Under the pieces are notes generated by a model. That model was given only the letters and a program-made list of their open reading frames with translations, made no database searches and was not told the DNA's origin. A DNA stretch of 64,000 bases, from assembly GCF_021018805.1 (NCBI RefSeq), contig NW_026960614.1, positions 496,001 to 560,000 on the forward strand, written 5' to 3'. Each line of letters opens with the position of its first letter. Position 1 is the stretch's first letter. The position numbers were made by a program, and so were the translations under genes. The DNA comes from Prinia subflava. Lineage: Eukaryota > Chordata > Aves > Passeriformes > Cisticolidae. This document shows, in pieces, positions 34,010 to 44,756 of the stretch.

Positions 34010-34031
34010 AAAAGAAAAAAAATGGGGGAAT
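34010..34031 (+). promoter_or_regulatory. E4 polypurine tract
   Basis: AAAAGAAAAAAAATGGGGGAAT directly precedes the TGTGAAAAA of the 3' LTR. Confidence 0.7.
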
Positions 34032-34229
34032 TGTGAAAAACGTGAGATGATTAATTCATGTTCTTATGATAAACTGGAAAATTATAAAGCTGTATAAATT
34101 TATATCAGGTAAAAGTCTATGTTTCAGGAGGTTTCTGCAGCAGATAGTGAAACTGACCACCCTGAAAATCAGGCGTCTCCATTCAGATGGGAACAAAAGA
34201 CTTTGCAGCCTTCTCAAGTACTGGGAGGG
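34032..34229 (+). repeat. E4 3' LTR, left part
   Basis: First 198 bp of the 3' LTR, ending in GGAGGG, the target duplication made by E5. Confidence 0.92.
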
Positions 34230-34299
34230 TATTGGCGATTATGAGAGACGGGAAGACTGATTCGGTGATCAGAATTCCCGTCTCTCATAATCGCCAATA
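34230..34299 (+). repeat. E5 left terminal palindrome
   Basis: TATTGGCGATTATGAGAGAC... (34230-34254) is mirrored exactly by 34275-34299, with a 20-bp loop between. The second arm recurs with one inserted base and one change at 36611-36636. It ends two bases before the primer site, the spacing expected of an LTR end, so this may be a minimal or rearranged LTR. Confidence 0.85.
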
Positions 34300-34301
34300 A
34301 T

Positions 34302-34319
34302 TGGTGCCCCGTGTGAGGA
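34302..34319 (+). promoter_or_regulatory. E5 primer-binding site, tRNA-Met (elongator)
   Basis: TGGTGCCCCGTGTGAGGA matches the complement of the 3' end of vertebrate elongator tRNA-Met, including CCA, at all 18 positions as I know that tRNA. It differs from the other elements here (Lys, Trp, Pro types). Confidence 0.8.
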
Positions 34320-34459
34320 ATAAAAACCAGCGGTCTGCTAGCAATTGGCGACGCCCCTAGAACTGATCGTGGCAGTGAAAGAACCGTGTTTGGGCCTACA
34401 ATCATCTGTACGCCAGACGTGACAAGTGAGCCAAGAGAACTCAAAGTATAAGACAAGTC

Positions 34460-36025
34460 ATGTCCGACAGAAAAAACGTTAAGAAAACCATCCAGCGCTT
34501 GCTGAGCAAGCATAGATCCCCCATTCTTAAGCAAGACCTTAAGTCGCTCCTACGATAGGTGTCACGCATGTTCCCCGATACCACCCCTTCCTCTGTTCTT
34601 ACTCTCCGCTACTAAGACAAAGTCAGCGTAAAGCTCTACGACCTGGCTACGCTGCCTGGCCACGAGCCAGAGCTGCGCCTACTTCCTGCATAGAGGGCGG
34701 TCATAGAAGCAGTTAAAAAAGAGGGGGGGAGCGAGGCAGCCTGCGAGGCTACCGCAGAGACGGCCCCGGAGGCCGTGCCAGACCGAAACCTGCCCAGGTC
34801 CCGCTCCCCGTCCCCCGTCCGCACCCCCTCCCCGACGAACGCCAAAGATAAAGCCCAGCCGCCAGCTGCACCCCCACCAGGATCCCACCAGCGACCCCAG
34901 AGCCGCCGAACGCTAACTGCTTATGAGGACTCTGACTTTAGCAGTGACGGGGAGTCTTTTGATCCCAGCCCCGAAAATGATCTGGACTTATTCCCTTCAA
35001 ATAGGCATAACAACTGGTTAAAGATAAAAAAGAAAGCCCTTAAGGACAGAGACTTTGATACCGCAGCAGAAATATTTGTAGCCCCTGTGCGTCTCGGCCC
35101 GAGGGGGGAGAATCCCCGATGAGAGCCCTTGGGCCACTCAGAAATTAAGGAACTGCGCCGTACCGCAGCAGAATACGGTCTGGGGTCCCCTTACTTCAGT
35201 AATTTGTTGAGAGCAACTTTCAGTACTCACCTCATGACCCCTCATGATGTTAAATCCTTAGCAAACCTTTTGCTCACTCCAACGCAATATGCGATATTCA
35301 TAGCACAATGGAAAAGGAGACTGGAGAACTTAATTGTAACATATGCAGGGCAAGCAAACCAAGCCCTAGTTGCCTTAACTATTGACCATTTAGCGGGGGA
35401 GAGAGCGCATACCGATCCTAATGGCCAAGCTGCCTTGCCGAGGGAAGCCCTAGAAGGGATCACGGAGGCAGCTCGTTTTGCATTTCTTAAAGTCCCTGAT
35501 GCAAAAACCCCGCAACAGTCCTTCATAAATATTAAACAAGCTCCCCAAGAACCCTATATGCAGTTTGTGGACAAATTGAAACAAGCACTGGAAAGACAGA
35601 TTGATAACGATCAAGCCAGGGAAGTTGTGCTCCTAAAACTGGCTATTGAAAATGCTAATGATGACTGTAAACGACTCTTGAAGGCCCTGCCCCCAGAACC
35701 TGAGCCCACACTGCTCCAAATGATAAAAGCCTGCAACCGCCTAGAGACATTGCAGCACACTACAGCAGTGACCTATCAAGCTGTAGGACAAGGCATAGCC
35801 GATGCTTTTGCCGCTTTAAAGATAATACCCAAAAAGCAGTCGGTTTGTTTCAGCTGTGGGGAGCCCGGGCACATTAAAAAAGACTGTCGAAAGGCACAAA
35901 ACCCGAGAACACCGAATATGTGCCCTCGTTGCCAGAAAGGTCCTCACTTTGCTAATTCCTGTCACTCTAAATTTCACAAAAATGGCCAGCCGTTACAGGG
36001 AAACTCATCTCACAGCGCAGAATAG
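34460..36025 (+). pseudogene. gag: E5 gag
   Basis: Begins MSDRKNVKKT at 34460. The matrix part is broken by several stops before 34775. 34775-35122 is an open linker with PRSRSPSPVRTPSP and an acidic Ser/Asp part. After a TGA (35120) the frame 35129-36025 gives a complete capsid and nucleocapsid: homology region FINIKQAPQEPYMQFVDKL, then two knuckles, CFSCGEPGHIKKDC and CPRCQKGPHFANSC, both with intact Cys and His. Capsid would package RNA, but the N-terminal half cannot be translated as one protein. Confidence 0.85.
35998..36004 (+). promoter_or_regulatory. E5 gag-pro slippery site
   Basis: G GGA AAC in the gag reading phase (codons CAG GGA AAC), 21 bases before the gag stop. A -1 slip leads into the dUTPase frame. 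Confidence 0.75.
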
Positions 36026-36609
36026 CGACGCGTGAAGACACAAGTCCCACAGCCAACCCAGCAGCTGTCACAGCCAGAGCCAACCTTCAGCTTCCAGCCA
36101 GCGCAGGCCCTGCCCGCCAGACCATCTCCGACCTACGTCCAGCAACCCCAGGGAGCGCCAGATTGGACATTTCAACCCGTGATACAGTAACGTTGACCAA
36201 TTCCTCAGTGTTTTGTCTCCCCACAGGAATTTACGGACCTTTGCTACCAGGTCACCATGCTTTGCTTTTAAGTAGATCTTCTACCTCAGTAACAAGATTA
36301 TTTGTTTTGCCAAGAGTTATTGATTCTGACACAGTTGAGGAAATAAAAATCATAGCTTGGACCCCACAGCCCCCCTGCGTGGTCCCAGCAGGGACCAAAA
36401 TAGCCCAGCTTTTACCTTTTCCAGCAGCCCCCTTATCCACACCCCCGATAGCTAATCAGAAGGGAGGCGAGTTTAGTTCAACAGGGGTACCACAAATTTT
36501 TTAGACCCAGCGCATAACTCCTGAACGTCCTACGTGCAGGTGTAAGGTGTCTCTGAGAAGTAAAGAGTTAATTTTAACCAGATTGATTGACACGGGCGCA
36601 GATATCAGT
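36005..36609 (+). pseudogene. E5 dUTPase and truncated protease
   Basis: 36163-36504 encodes a dUTPase-like domain (LPTGIYGPLL, then DSDTVEEIKI and PAGTKIAQLLPFP), the nucleotide-pool enzyme carried at the start of betaretroviral pro. A TAG at 36502 interrupts; the text then continues to LIDTGADIS, the protease catalytic motif, and breaks off at about 36609 where the right terminal repeat begins. Confidence 0.8.
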
Positions 36610-36642
36610 CTTCCCGTCTCTCATCAATCGCCAATAGGAGGG

Positions 36643-37148
36643 GACCTGTTGAGATGAGCCGGTATCAGCAACTCACACCTTGGGAGCCACTTTCACAGAC
36701 CATCAAGCAATATCACCCATATCTCGAACATTCATCAACTATAAGGATCCATAAAAACTGAATATTAACACATGGACTTGGGAGGGGAGCTCTTTTTCAA
36801 TCCGACCGGAGACGAATTTGGGTTTGAATAGCTAACCAAGAAACAAAGGGAAGTATGGGGAAATATTGCCAGAGGCAGAATAAAGAGTATAAAAACCAAG
36901 CCTCGAACATGGCAAATTCGTGATCCCAGCTAGAGACACCGACTGCCAGGTTCTGTGTCTCTGGGGTCACCCTTGGCTCAACTTTTCCCGGGAGAAATTC
37001 TGTCAAGTAATTGTCGCTGATTTGGGGTTCGTATTGTTTTGTTTTTATTGTTTAAAATTGTTATAATTTAATTCCAAATTTTGTGATTTGAATTTTAATA
37101 AACCAAATTATTGAATTTGGCAATAAATTTGTCCTGGCGTTTATAACA
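36643..37148 (+). repeat. E4 3' LTR, right part
   Basis: Remaining 506 bp of the 3' LTR after E5, ending GTTTATAACA next to the duplication GCTT (37149-37152). Confidence 0.92.
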
Positions 37149-37511
37149 GCTTTGATATCCTTGTGTTGGATCAGTGCGAGACAACAGGCATGGCAGCACT
37201 GGTTCAGACCATAGAAACTGCTGCTCCAAAGGAATCCCTCGTGACTGTTATTCAGGGGGCTGATGGTCCTTCCTATGATTTGCAGAGAGGCTGACTGCCT
37301 CTGTGGAGAAGCAGGTGGGGGATCATGAGGAAAAGAAGTTTTTGCTTAAACACCTTGCAAGAAGTAACTGCAATGCCGATTGTAGGACAATCATAGAGGC
37401 TCTTCCTGGTGGCCCTTCCGTCCCCCAGATGACAGAGGCCTGTGCAAGGATAGGCACATCAGGTCATAAAATGTCCGGCTTGGCTACTGCTGTGCAGCCG
37501 GTCTGGGCAGT
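37149..37511 (+). pseudogene. gag: E2 gag, capsid C-terminal part
   Basis: Continues capsid after E4: TGMAALVQTIETAAP matches TGMAALVQTIQMTAP in E8. The major homology segment is damaged by a small deletion and frameshift around 37270-37290. It is cut at 37511 by the solo LTR E6. Confidence 0.85.
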
Positions 37512-37906
37512 TGTAATGGGATTTCTTAGAGAACATGGGCATGATGTGTTACGGAATGAAGTTTGAGCTATCCCAAACTGGGCCTAAGGTTTGGGTCTGC
37601 TGGGCCTCAGTTTTGGGCCTGTGTGAAAGTAGATAAGCCTGTGGCGCAGTTAGAATTTAGGTTAAGGTGTGTGCATGCATTAGATAGGACAGTTAGAGTA
37701 CAGAGTAGCTGCCGTAAACTGAGATTGTTTGCATTCTTTTTCATGCTGAATACCAATTAGAAAACACCTGAAACAGTAAACTATTTGAAACTGTATATAA
37801 CCAGCCATTTCAGGAATAAAGGGGAGAACGTCAGATTTCACCATATGACTCGTGTTCTGCATTGCTCTGTCCAGCTTCCATATACTTAATAGAGACCCTG
37901 GGTTCA
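37512..37906 (+). mobile_element. E6: solo LTR of the E9 family
   Basis: 395 bp, TGTAATGGG to CTGGGTTCA, with a perfect 6-bp duplication GGCAGT (37506-37511, 37907-37912). TATA box CTGTATATAACC and signal GGAATAAAGG are present. It closely matches the 399-bp LTR at 60867-61265. Confidence 0.92.
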
Positions 37907-37912
37907 GGCAGT

Positions 37913-38240
37913 ACTGCAGGGAAGGCAGGGGCGGCAGGGGACTGTTCAGGCCAACAGAAAACAGAGAAAGAAGGTACAGAAGGTCACAACTCCCTTGTTT
38001 TTGTGTGGTTGGTGTGGAAAACCGAACCATGCTGCAGACGTCTGTAAGGCAACGGTGCAGGTTAATGGTCAGCCTTTGCCGGGCTCGGGAAATGTTAAAC
38101 GGAGCATGCAGGAGAGACGCGCTCAGACACAAGTTTCCCTCCCAGTGCCGGAACCGATGGAGGTTTGCTTAGCCGGCTTGCAGCCAGCACCTGCGGCTCA
38201 GCAGGTGTTGATGTCTGCACAGCCACAACTGTCGTCTTAG
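37913..38240 (+). pseudogene. gag: E2 gag, nucleocapsid end
   Basis: One intact zinc knuckle CGWCGKPNHAADVC (about 38003-38044), then a spacer and a TAG at 38238. The linker just after E6 is shortened compared with E8. A slippery-like G GGA AAT (38087-38093) sits in gag phase at the position where E8 has G GGA AAC. Confidence 0.85.
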
Positions 38241-38990
38241 ATTCCGACAAAGTGCACAGGGTCTCCCTGGATGCCTTTGGTCCCTTGGGTGACGGCATGA
38301 GTGCTCTCCTTATGGGGAGATCTAGTGCCACCATCCAGGGTATCATTGTGCACATGGGACTCATTGATGCAGATTTCACAGGACAGATTTGTGCCGTGGT
38401 CTCCACACCCACCCCCCCGTCACTATCCCGGAAGGGACGCGGATCGCTCAACTTGTGCTGTTTAAATCTTCTCTTCACAGGACAGAGGACTGGTCAGGAG
38501 GAGAGGGCCACTTTGTATCCACTGGGCTGCCTCAAGTTCACTGGACCGCTGTCCTGACCAAGGAACATCCCAGGATGCTGTGTACCTTGTCCATGCTTGG
38601 TGCCACGCTGCCAGAGATCCATCTCTGCAGACTTCTTGACACCGGGGCGGACATTACCCTTCTCTCCCTAGCTGCTTGGCCCCCGGAGTGGCCATTGGAC
38701 TGGGTGGAGACGCCTGTCACGGGACTGGGAGGAACAGCGCAATGCTACGTGAGCCAGAAGCCTGTGCTGATCACGAACTCGGAGGGACAGACAGCCATGG
38801 TCTGGCCTCATGTTACTGAGACCGTCGCTAACCTCTGGGGTGGGCTGTTCTGGCTGCGTGAGGGGTGCGTATCGGGACGGATTTTTGATGGGGGCCACTG
38901 CGATGAAGGGTGCAGAATGTCTGGTGCCTCCTTCACGGTGGCTGGTGGACAATCCCATCTGGGAGAACCAGTGGCCCCTCCCTCATGACA
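38094..38990 (+). pseudogene. E2 dUTPase-protease
   Basis: dUTPase motifs AGVDVCTA, GRSSATIQGIIVHMG and GLIDADFTGQI are readable, then a one-base change near 38420 shifts the frame. Protease keeps the catalytic DTGAD (38638-38652) and the flap-side GLGGTAQCY. The end is scrambled after ETVANLWG. The enzyme would cleave the Gag-Pol precursor, but this copy cannot be made as one protein. Confidence 0.85.
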
Positions 38991-40067
38991 AGTTGGTTGC
39001 CCTTTGAAATCTGGTGCAGGAGCAATTGGACCAGGGTCATCTGGAGCCTTCTACCGGTCCCTGGAACACTCCTGTCTTTTGTATCAGGAAAAAGTCTGGG
39101 AAATGGAGGTTGCTACAAGACCTCCGCAAAGTCAGTGCCGTGATGAAAAGCATGGGAACATTGCAGGCTCGCATGCCATCGCCTACCATGCTTCCCGCAG
39201 ATTGGGCAGTTCTCACTGTGGATTTAAAGGATTGTTTTTTCACAATTCCTTTGCATCCCGATGACAAGCTGAAATTGGCCTTCATGGTGCCAGCAATAAA
39301 CAATGCTGAGCCCGCACAGTGGTACCAATAGAGAGTTTTGCCGCAAGGAATGCGGAACTCACCCACGATATACCAATGGTATGTGGCCCATGTCTTGTCT
39401 GGAGTCCGCAAGCAGTTCCCTGATGCTCATGTCTGCCACTATATGGATGACATTTTGGTGGCTGTGTCCACCCAGGATGAGCTGCTGAGGATTCAGCCTC
39501 AGTTGTTGAATGCTCTGCATTCACATGGACTGCAGGTGGCTCCAGAAAAGGTGCAACAACAACCTCCGTGGAAATATTTGGGGGTCAAAATTCTGGAACG
39601 GACAATCTGACACCAGGAGGTGCAATTTGTGCATTCAGTGAAGACACTGAATGATGTCCAAAAATTGGTAGGTGTCATCACCTGGTTACGTCCGTACTTG
39701 GGACTGACCAACACACAGCTGTCTCCGCTGTTTGATTTGTTAAAGGGAGAGTCTGATCTAAAGTCACCTCGCACATTGACCCCTGAGGCACGTCAGGTGC
39801 TGGAGGAGGTTCAGCAAGCTGTTTCTGCTTGCCAAGTTCACCGCATTGATCCTTCCGTTGATATCACTGTGTTCATAACCACTCCAGATTTACATCCCAT
39901 GGCCATCATTGGCCAATGGAGTGACAAATGATCTGATCCCTTGCCTGTCTCAGAATGGGTCTTCCTGCCCCATCAGCCGCAAAAGACAGCAACTGCATTC
40001 TTTGAGCTAATTGCTCGCCTGGTAACCAAATGCTGGCAACGGTGTTTGCAATTGATGGGTGCAGATC
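38930..40067 (+). pseudogene. pol: E2 reverse transcriptase
   Basis: Betaretrovirus-type RT readable in one frame from [14 protein letters not shown] to QLMGADPAK, with in-frame stops after EPAQWYQ (39329), after KILERTI (39608) and after GQWSDK (39929). Catalytic YMDD is kept (39440-39451), as are [12 protein letters not shown] and LPQGMRNSP. The text ends near 40067, where about 70 bp present in E8 are missing and CR1 begins. Confidence 0.88.
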
Positions 40068-40247
40068 CTGCAAAGATCACAGAATCACAGAATCACAGAA
40101 TAATGAGGTTGGAAGAGACCTCTAAGATCATCAAGTCCAACCTATGCCTTAACACCTCAACTGGACTATAGCACTAAGTGCCATGTCCAGTCTTTTTTTA
40201 AACACATCCAGAGATGGTGACTCCACCACCTCCCTGGGAAGACAATT

Positions 40248-42645
40248 TCAGTGCTTTATTATTCTTTCAGTGAAATTTTTTTTCCTAATATCTAACCTGT
40301 ACCTTCCCTGACGTAGCTTGAGCCTGTGTCCCCTTGTTCTGTCAGTTGCTGCCCGGTGGAAGAGACTGACCCCAACCTGTCTACAACCTCCCTTCGGGAA
40401 GTTGTAGAGAGCAATAAGGTCACCTCTAAGCCTCCTCTTCTCCAAGCTAAACAACCCCAGCTCCTTCAAACGTTCCTCATAGGGCTTGTGTTCCAAGCCC
40501 CTCACCAGCCTTGTTGCCCTCCTCTGGACACGCTCAAGCATCTCAATATCCTTCCTAAACTGAGGGGCCCAGAACTGGACACAGTACTCAAGATGTGGTC
40601 TCACCAGCACCGAGTACAGGGGAAGAATGACCTCCCTGCTCCTGCTGGTCACACAATTCCTAATGCAGGCCAGGATGCCATTGGCCTTCTTGGCCACCAA
40701 GGCACATTGCTGGCTCATATCCAACCAGCTGTTGACCAGCACCCCCAGGTCCCTTTCCACCTGAACACTATCCAGCCACACTGTCCCCAGCCTGTAACGC
40801 TGTAGGGGAATTTTGTGGCCAAAATGTAGAACTCGACATTTAGACTTATTAAACTTCATGCTGTTGGACTCTGCCCATCCATCCAACCGATCTAAGTCTC
40901 TCTGCAGAGCCCTCCTCCCTTCCAATAGATCAACACAAGCTCCCAGCTTAGTGTCGTCTGCAAATTTACTAATGAAGGACTCAATCCCCTCATCCATGTC
41001 ATCTATAAAAATATTAAATAGAACTGGTCCCAGTACAGACCCCTGAGGGACACCACTGGTGACTGGTCGCCAGCTGGATGCTGCACCATTCACCATCACT
41101 CTCTGGGCCCGGCCATCCAGCCAGTTCCTAACCCAGCGAAGAGTGCTCCTGTCCAAGCTGTGGGCTGCCAGCTTATCTAGGAGTATGCTATGGGAGACAG
41201 TATCAAAGGCCTTGCTGAAGTCTAAATAGACAACATCCACAGCCTTTCCTGCATCTACCAGACGAGTTACCTGGTCATAGAAGGAGACCAGGTTGGTCAG
41301 ACATGACCTACCCTTTGTAAACCCATGTTGACTGGGTCTGATACCCTGGCCATCTTCTAAGTGCTGTGGGATAGCGCTCAGTATGAACTGCTCCATTATC
41401 TTACCTGGTACTGAGGTCAGGCTAACTGGCCTGTAATTACCAGGATCCTCCTTCCTACCTTTTTTGTAAACAGGTGTCACATTGGCCAGTTTCCAATCAC
41501 CTGGAACCTCACCAGTGAGCCACGACTCCTGATAAATGATGGAGAGCGGCTTCGCAAGCTCATCTGCCAGCTCCCTCATCACCCTAGGGTGGATCCCATC
41601 TGGTCCCATTGATTTATAAATATCCAAGTGTCCCAGCAGTTCTCTGACTGCCTCCTCTTGGATAACAAGAGGACCATTCTGATCCCTGGCACCACCTACC
41701 AACCCCTGAGGACAGTTATCTTGAGGATAAGCTGTCCTACCAATAAAGACTGAGGCAAAGAAGGCATTAAGCATTTCCGCTTTTTCCTCATCTTTAGTTA
41801 CTAAGTTGCCTGCCTCATCCAATAAGGAACCGAGGTTGGTTATACCCTTCCTTTTATCATTGATATATTTGTAAAAACTTTTTTTATTGTTTATAACAGA
41901 AGTTGCCAAGTTAAGTTCAAACTGAGCTTTGGCCTCCCTGATTTTTTTTCTACATGCCCTAGCAGCTCCCTTAAATACTTCCTGAGAAATCAGTCCCTCC
42001 TTAAAAAGATGATACATCTTTTTCTTATTTCTAAGTTCCTTCAAAACCTCATTGATCATCCAGACTGGACGTTTGCCTCGTCGACTCTTCTTTCGGCACA
42101 CAGGGACAGTCTGTTCTTGTGCCCTCAGGATTTCTGTTTTGAAGTACACCCATCTCTCCTGGACTCCTTTGTTTTCAAGGACTGTTTCCCAAGGAACTCT
42201 CTGAATAAGTCTCTTAAATAGGCCAAAGTCTGCCCTCTGGAAGTCCAGTGTAGAGATCTTATTGATATTTCTCCTTATTTCACCAATTATCGAGAATTCT
42301 ATAATTTCATGATCACTGTGCCCCAAGCGGCCTCCAACCTCCACATCACCCACCAGTCCATCTCTATTTGTGAACAATAGGTCTAACATAGTCCCTCCCC
42401 TGGTGGGCTTGCCCACCAGTTGTGACAAAAAGTTATCCTCCACACACTCTAAAAACTTTCTAGATTGCTGTTTTTCTGCTGTATTAAGTTCCCAGCAGAT
42501 GTCTGGTAGGTTGAAGTCACCTACAAGAACAAGGGCTGATGATCCTGAAACATTGTTCAGTTGTTTATAGAATAAGTTGTCTACCTCTTCATCCTGGTTG
42601 GGTGGACGATAGCAGACTCCCAGGAGGATGTCAGCCTTGTTGGCC
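40248..42645 (-). pseudogene. CR1 ORF2, end of endonuclease plus reverse transcriptase
   Basis: An uninterrupted frame of nearly 800 codons from the E7 junction to a TGA at 40248. It begins within the apurinic-like endonuclease ([18 protein letters not shown]). It then has all non-LTR RT landmarks: [40 protein letters not shown] and the catalytic FADDTK. The C-terminal part ends ERIIKH. ORF2 copies CR1 RNA at a nicked target. The frame is intact but separated from its start by E7, and the 5' part has a stop, so I class it as a pseudogene. The preserved frame indicates a fairly recent insertion. Confidence 0.9.
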
Positions 42646-43178
42646 TGTTTGTTTTTCTCCCGGTAGCTTCAGTCGGTCTTGGCTGCCCTGGTTGTTCCTG
42701 GATAGGGGTGCACCTACGTACCCCCCTGCCCAAGCAACTCCGGCAAAGCTCCCAGGCACAGGCAACACTTAGCAAGCTTAGTTACAGTGATATTCAGCTC
42801 TTAGCAGTGATCAGCTCTTTTGCAGTGATTCTCAGCTCATAAGCTTGCTAAGGTGCCTTGGCAGATGTAGGGAGAGAGAGGAGAAGCGCTGTATGAAGTT
42901 TCACAGATGAATCTTTATTAGCTTCCTCCGCGAAGGGTTTCAGGGACAGCTCTTCTGCTGAGCTGGGGGAAAAGTGGGGTTTTTATAGGGTACCGAGGTT
43001 TTGAGAAGTGGTCCAATAGTATGAGTCGGGGTAGAAAGTGACCTATTGTCTTACAGGGAGATAAGAGAGGGTCCGGGCACGGGAGAAGGGTTATTTTGGC
43101 CTAGTCACCGTGACTAGGCATTTCTGCCCTTAGGCAACTGACCGCCAGAGAGGCCTACCAGGCCTCACGGCTGCAACA
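42646..43178 (-). repeat. E7 3' LTR
   Basis: On the minus strand TGTTGCAGCCG (43178) to GAGAAAAACAAACA. TATA box CCTATAAAAACC (about 42980) and signal GCTAATAAAGATTC (about 42915). The exact inner or outer end at 42646-42650 is ambiguous. Confidence 0.88.
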
Positions 43179-44460
43179 ATTCCACTTTCTGTATTTAATA
43201 AAAAGGCGTTCCCAATAGTTCTTTTAAAGCAATAGACAAGGCATGAGAACATAACTAATACAATGACAATTACAATGAAAATCCACAGAATTCCGTTAAC
43301 AAGAGATGCAACCCATCCTGTTAATCCCCATTGACCAAAAAGGTCATTGACCCAGTCTGGGTTCTTTTCTATTTTTAAGTCCTTTACAAGTTCTCTCAGT
43401 TTTTGGATGTTTGCATGGATGGATTCTGAGCGTGACGAGAGATTGAAGCAGCACATCCCTTCGAAGTCTTGGCATCCGTGTCCATGGGCGAGCAGCAAGA
43501 AGTCAATCGCAGCGCGGTTCTGGAGAGATGCATGTCTTGTGGTTTCCTCATCTTTTAAAAGATCACTCAGGGCAGCAGATGTAGCATTGGCTTGCTTACT
43601 AAGCCAGCAGCCTAGGTGATTTATTTCACCAAGGGCCTTAGCTGCAGCTACCCATGGTAAGAATAGAGAGACAGCAATTCTTTTTGCTTTATTCCAATTG
43701 TATAATTTGGGATCACAGTTTTCATCAAATTCCATATAGGATCTTTTGTGGCGATTGCTTCGCTTTCTTTTTTCCAATTATGTAACAAGGTAATATTTGG
43801 TGTGAGGGTAGAAAGTCTCCCAAGGCTACAGGGACCTCCCTGAAGGTGTGAGGGGATCTCAGCCCATACTCGGTCACCACAGATGAGAAACATTCCTTTG
43901 GGTAGTACTTTGGGATGGAGAGAGGATACAGATATCACGCGAGTGGTGTAATTGCACCAATCCGGATAGTTATAGGCTTTGTTAATGGGTGATATGTCTT
44001 TTCTGTATGTGTTTTTTAACTGGTTAATTTCTGGTCCATTATTCTTTGGAAGTCTATAGTAAAATTTGACACAGTATGCTGCTTTGGTGGACCCCAGCAA
44101 GTCCAATTCTTGGGGTTCCTCTAGGGCATTAGGTAACATTTTTGTCCAATCATCCCATGTATCTACTGCATTGGGTCTCTTACCTGTGGTGCGGAGGAAC
44201 TCTGAGTTATAGACGGGCCAGTCATCTGCTATGAAAGGAATCCCTACTAGACATGTGGAAAGTGGGTTATCAACGCTGCCCATGGATAAGCACATTATCC
44301 TGTTTCAATGTTTTTGCTAAGGTTACCCAAACATTATGGCTAGGCTGTGGGCTAATCCAGCCGCAGGCATACGGTACGGTGAAGAGCATTCAAACAGAAG
44401 TGAGGAGAGCACCAGTTTTCATCTCTGGACAGGGATTAGGCTTCTGATAGGGAATATAAA
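43130..44460 (-). pseudogene. env: E7 env
   Basis: Surface and transmembrane subunits that would mediate receptor binding and membrane fusion. The start region near 44420 has a TGA, a frameshift lies near 44290, the surface part reads openly to 43648 in one frame, and the transmembrane part in another (43777-43130). Visible features are a basic furin-type site (RHKRS), a hydrophobic stretch after it, a heptad region with the C-X6-CC motif CQDFEGMCC, and a membrane anchor (WIFIVIVIVLVMF). C-X6-CC is typical of gamma- and alpharetroviral envelopes rather than mammalian betaretroviruses. The frame runs into the LTR before stopping. Confidence 0.82.
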
Positions 44461-44756
44461 CAAAATTTGTTATCTTTCATGATGGGAGGAGAGGGTTAGG
44501 GTTTTTTCCCTATTCCTTTTCTCTGTTCCTTCCCCCCTCCCCCCCCCCCCCCTTTTTTTTTTTTTATATATATAAGCAAGGGATGGGTAAGTGGGTGTGA
44601 GGTTAGGGGTTTTTGGTAAGAGTTGGGAAAGGGAATAATAGGGGTTTTTAGGGTAATTTTTTTTTTTTTTAAAAAAAGATAACATGTAATTCAGAGGACA
44701 AGTTTGTGTTCAAGCTATGTCTGGCTTATAGCTTGACTGATGCAGCAGAATGTTAT
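44461..44756 (-). other. E7 pol-env spacer
   Basis: Low-complexity stretch with a C-run followed by T-run (44531-44566) and another poly-T (44660). No frame. Poly-C/poly-T lengths may be unreliable in the assembly. Confidence 0.4.

Larger units (their letters stand above)
34230..36636 (+). mobile_element. E5: small ERVK gag derivative with unusual inverted ends
   Basis: 2,407 bp flanked by a perfect 6-bp duplication GGAGGG (34224-34229, 36637-36642). Removing it restores a 704-bp LTR of E4, so its borders are firm. It has no normal LTRs. The left end is a 70-bp near-perfect palindrome, the right end is a 27-bp copy of one arm, and the outermost bases read TATTGG...CCAATA. Inside are a tRNA-Met primer site, gag, a dUTPase, and the first codons of protease up to DTGADIS. 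The rest of pol is deleted. The ERVK-size duplication implies insertion by a retroviral integrase supplied in trans. Confidence 0.85.
28047..37148 (+). mobile_element. E4: ERV1-like element with a short gag and no pol
   Basis: 5' LTR 28047-28750 and 3' LTR 34032-34229 plus 36643-37148 are each 704 bp once E5 is removed, and a 4-bp duplication GCTT (28043-28046, 37149-37152) flanks the whole. Internal order: degenerate primer site, 730-bp leader, matrix-type gag frame, 2.7 kb of AT-rich non-coding DNA, a splice-acceptor-like site, overlapping small frames, a possible env remnant, purine tract. Protease, RT and integrase are absent, so E4 is non-autonomous. Confidence 0.88.

Noticed and set aside
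34302..34319. A tRNA-Met gene
   Set aside because: Only the complement of the tRNA 3' end is present; there is no cloverleaf.
34230..36636. E5 as a DNA transposon with terminal inverted repeats
   Set aside because: It contains retroviral gag and a primer-binding site, and the 6-bp duplication fits an ERVK integrase; no transposase is present. The inverted ends are still reported as a finding.
40326..41046. Plus-strand frames opposite the CR1 reverse transcriptase
   Set aside because: Antisense shadows of a clear 731-codon RT frame.
44531..44670. Poly-C/poly-T and poly-A/T runs as a regulatory or structural element
   Set aside because: Probably slippage-prone low complexity in a pol-env spacer; length may be an assembly artefact.
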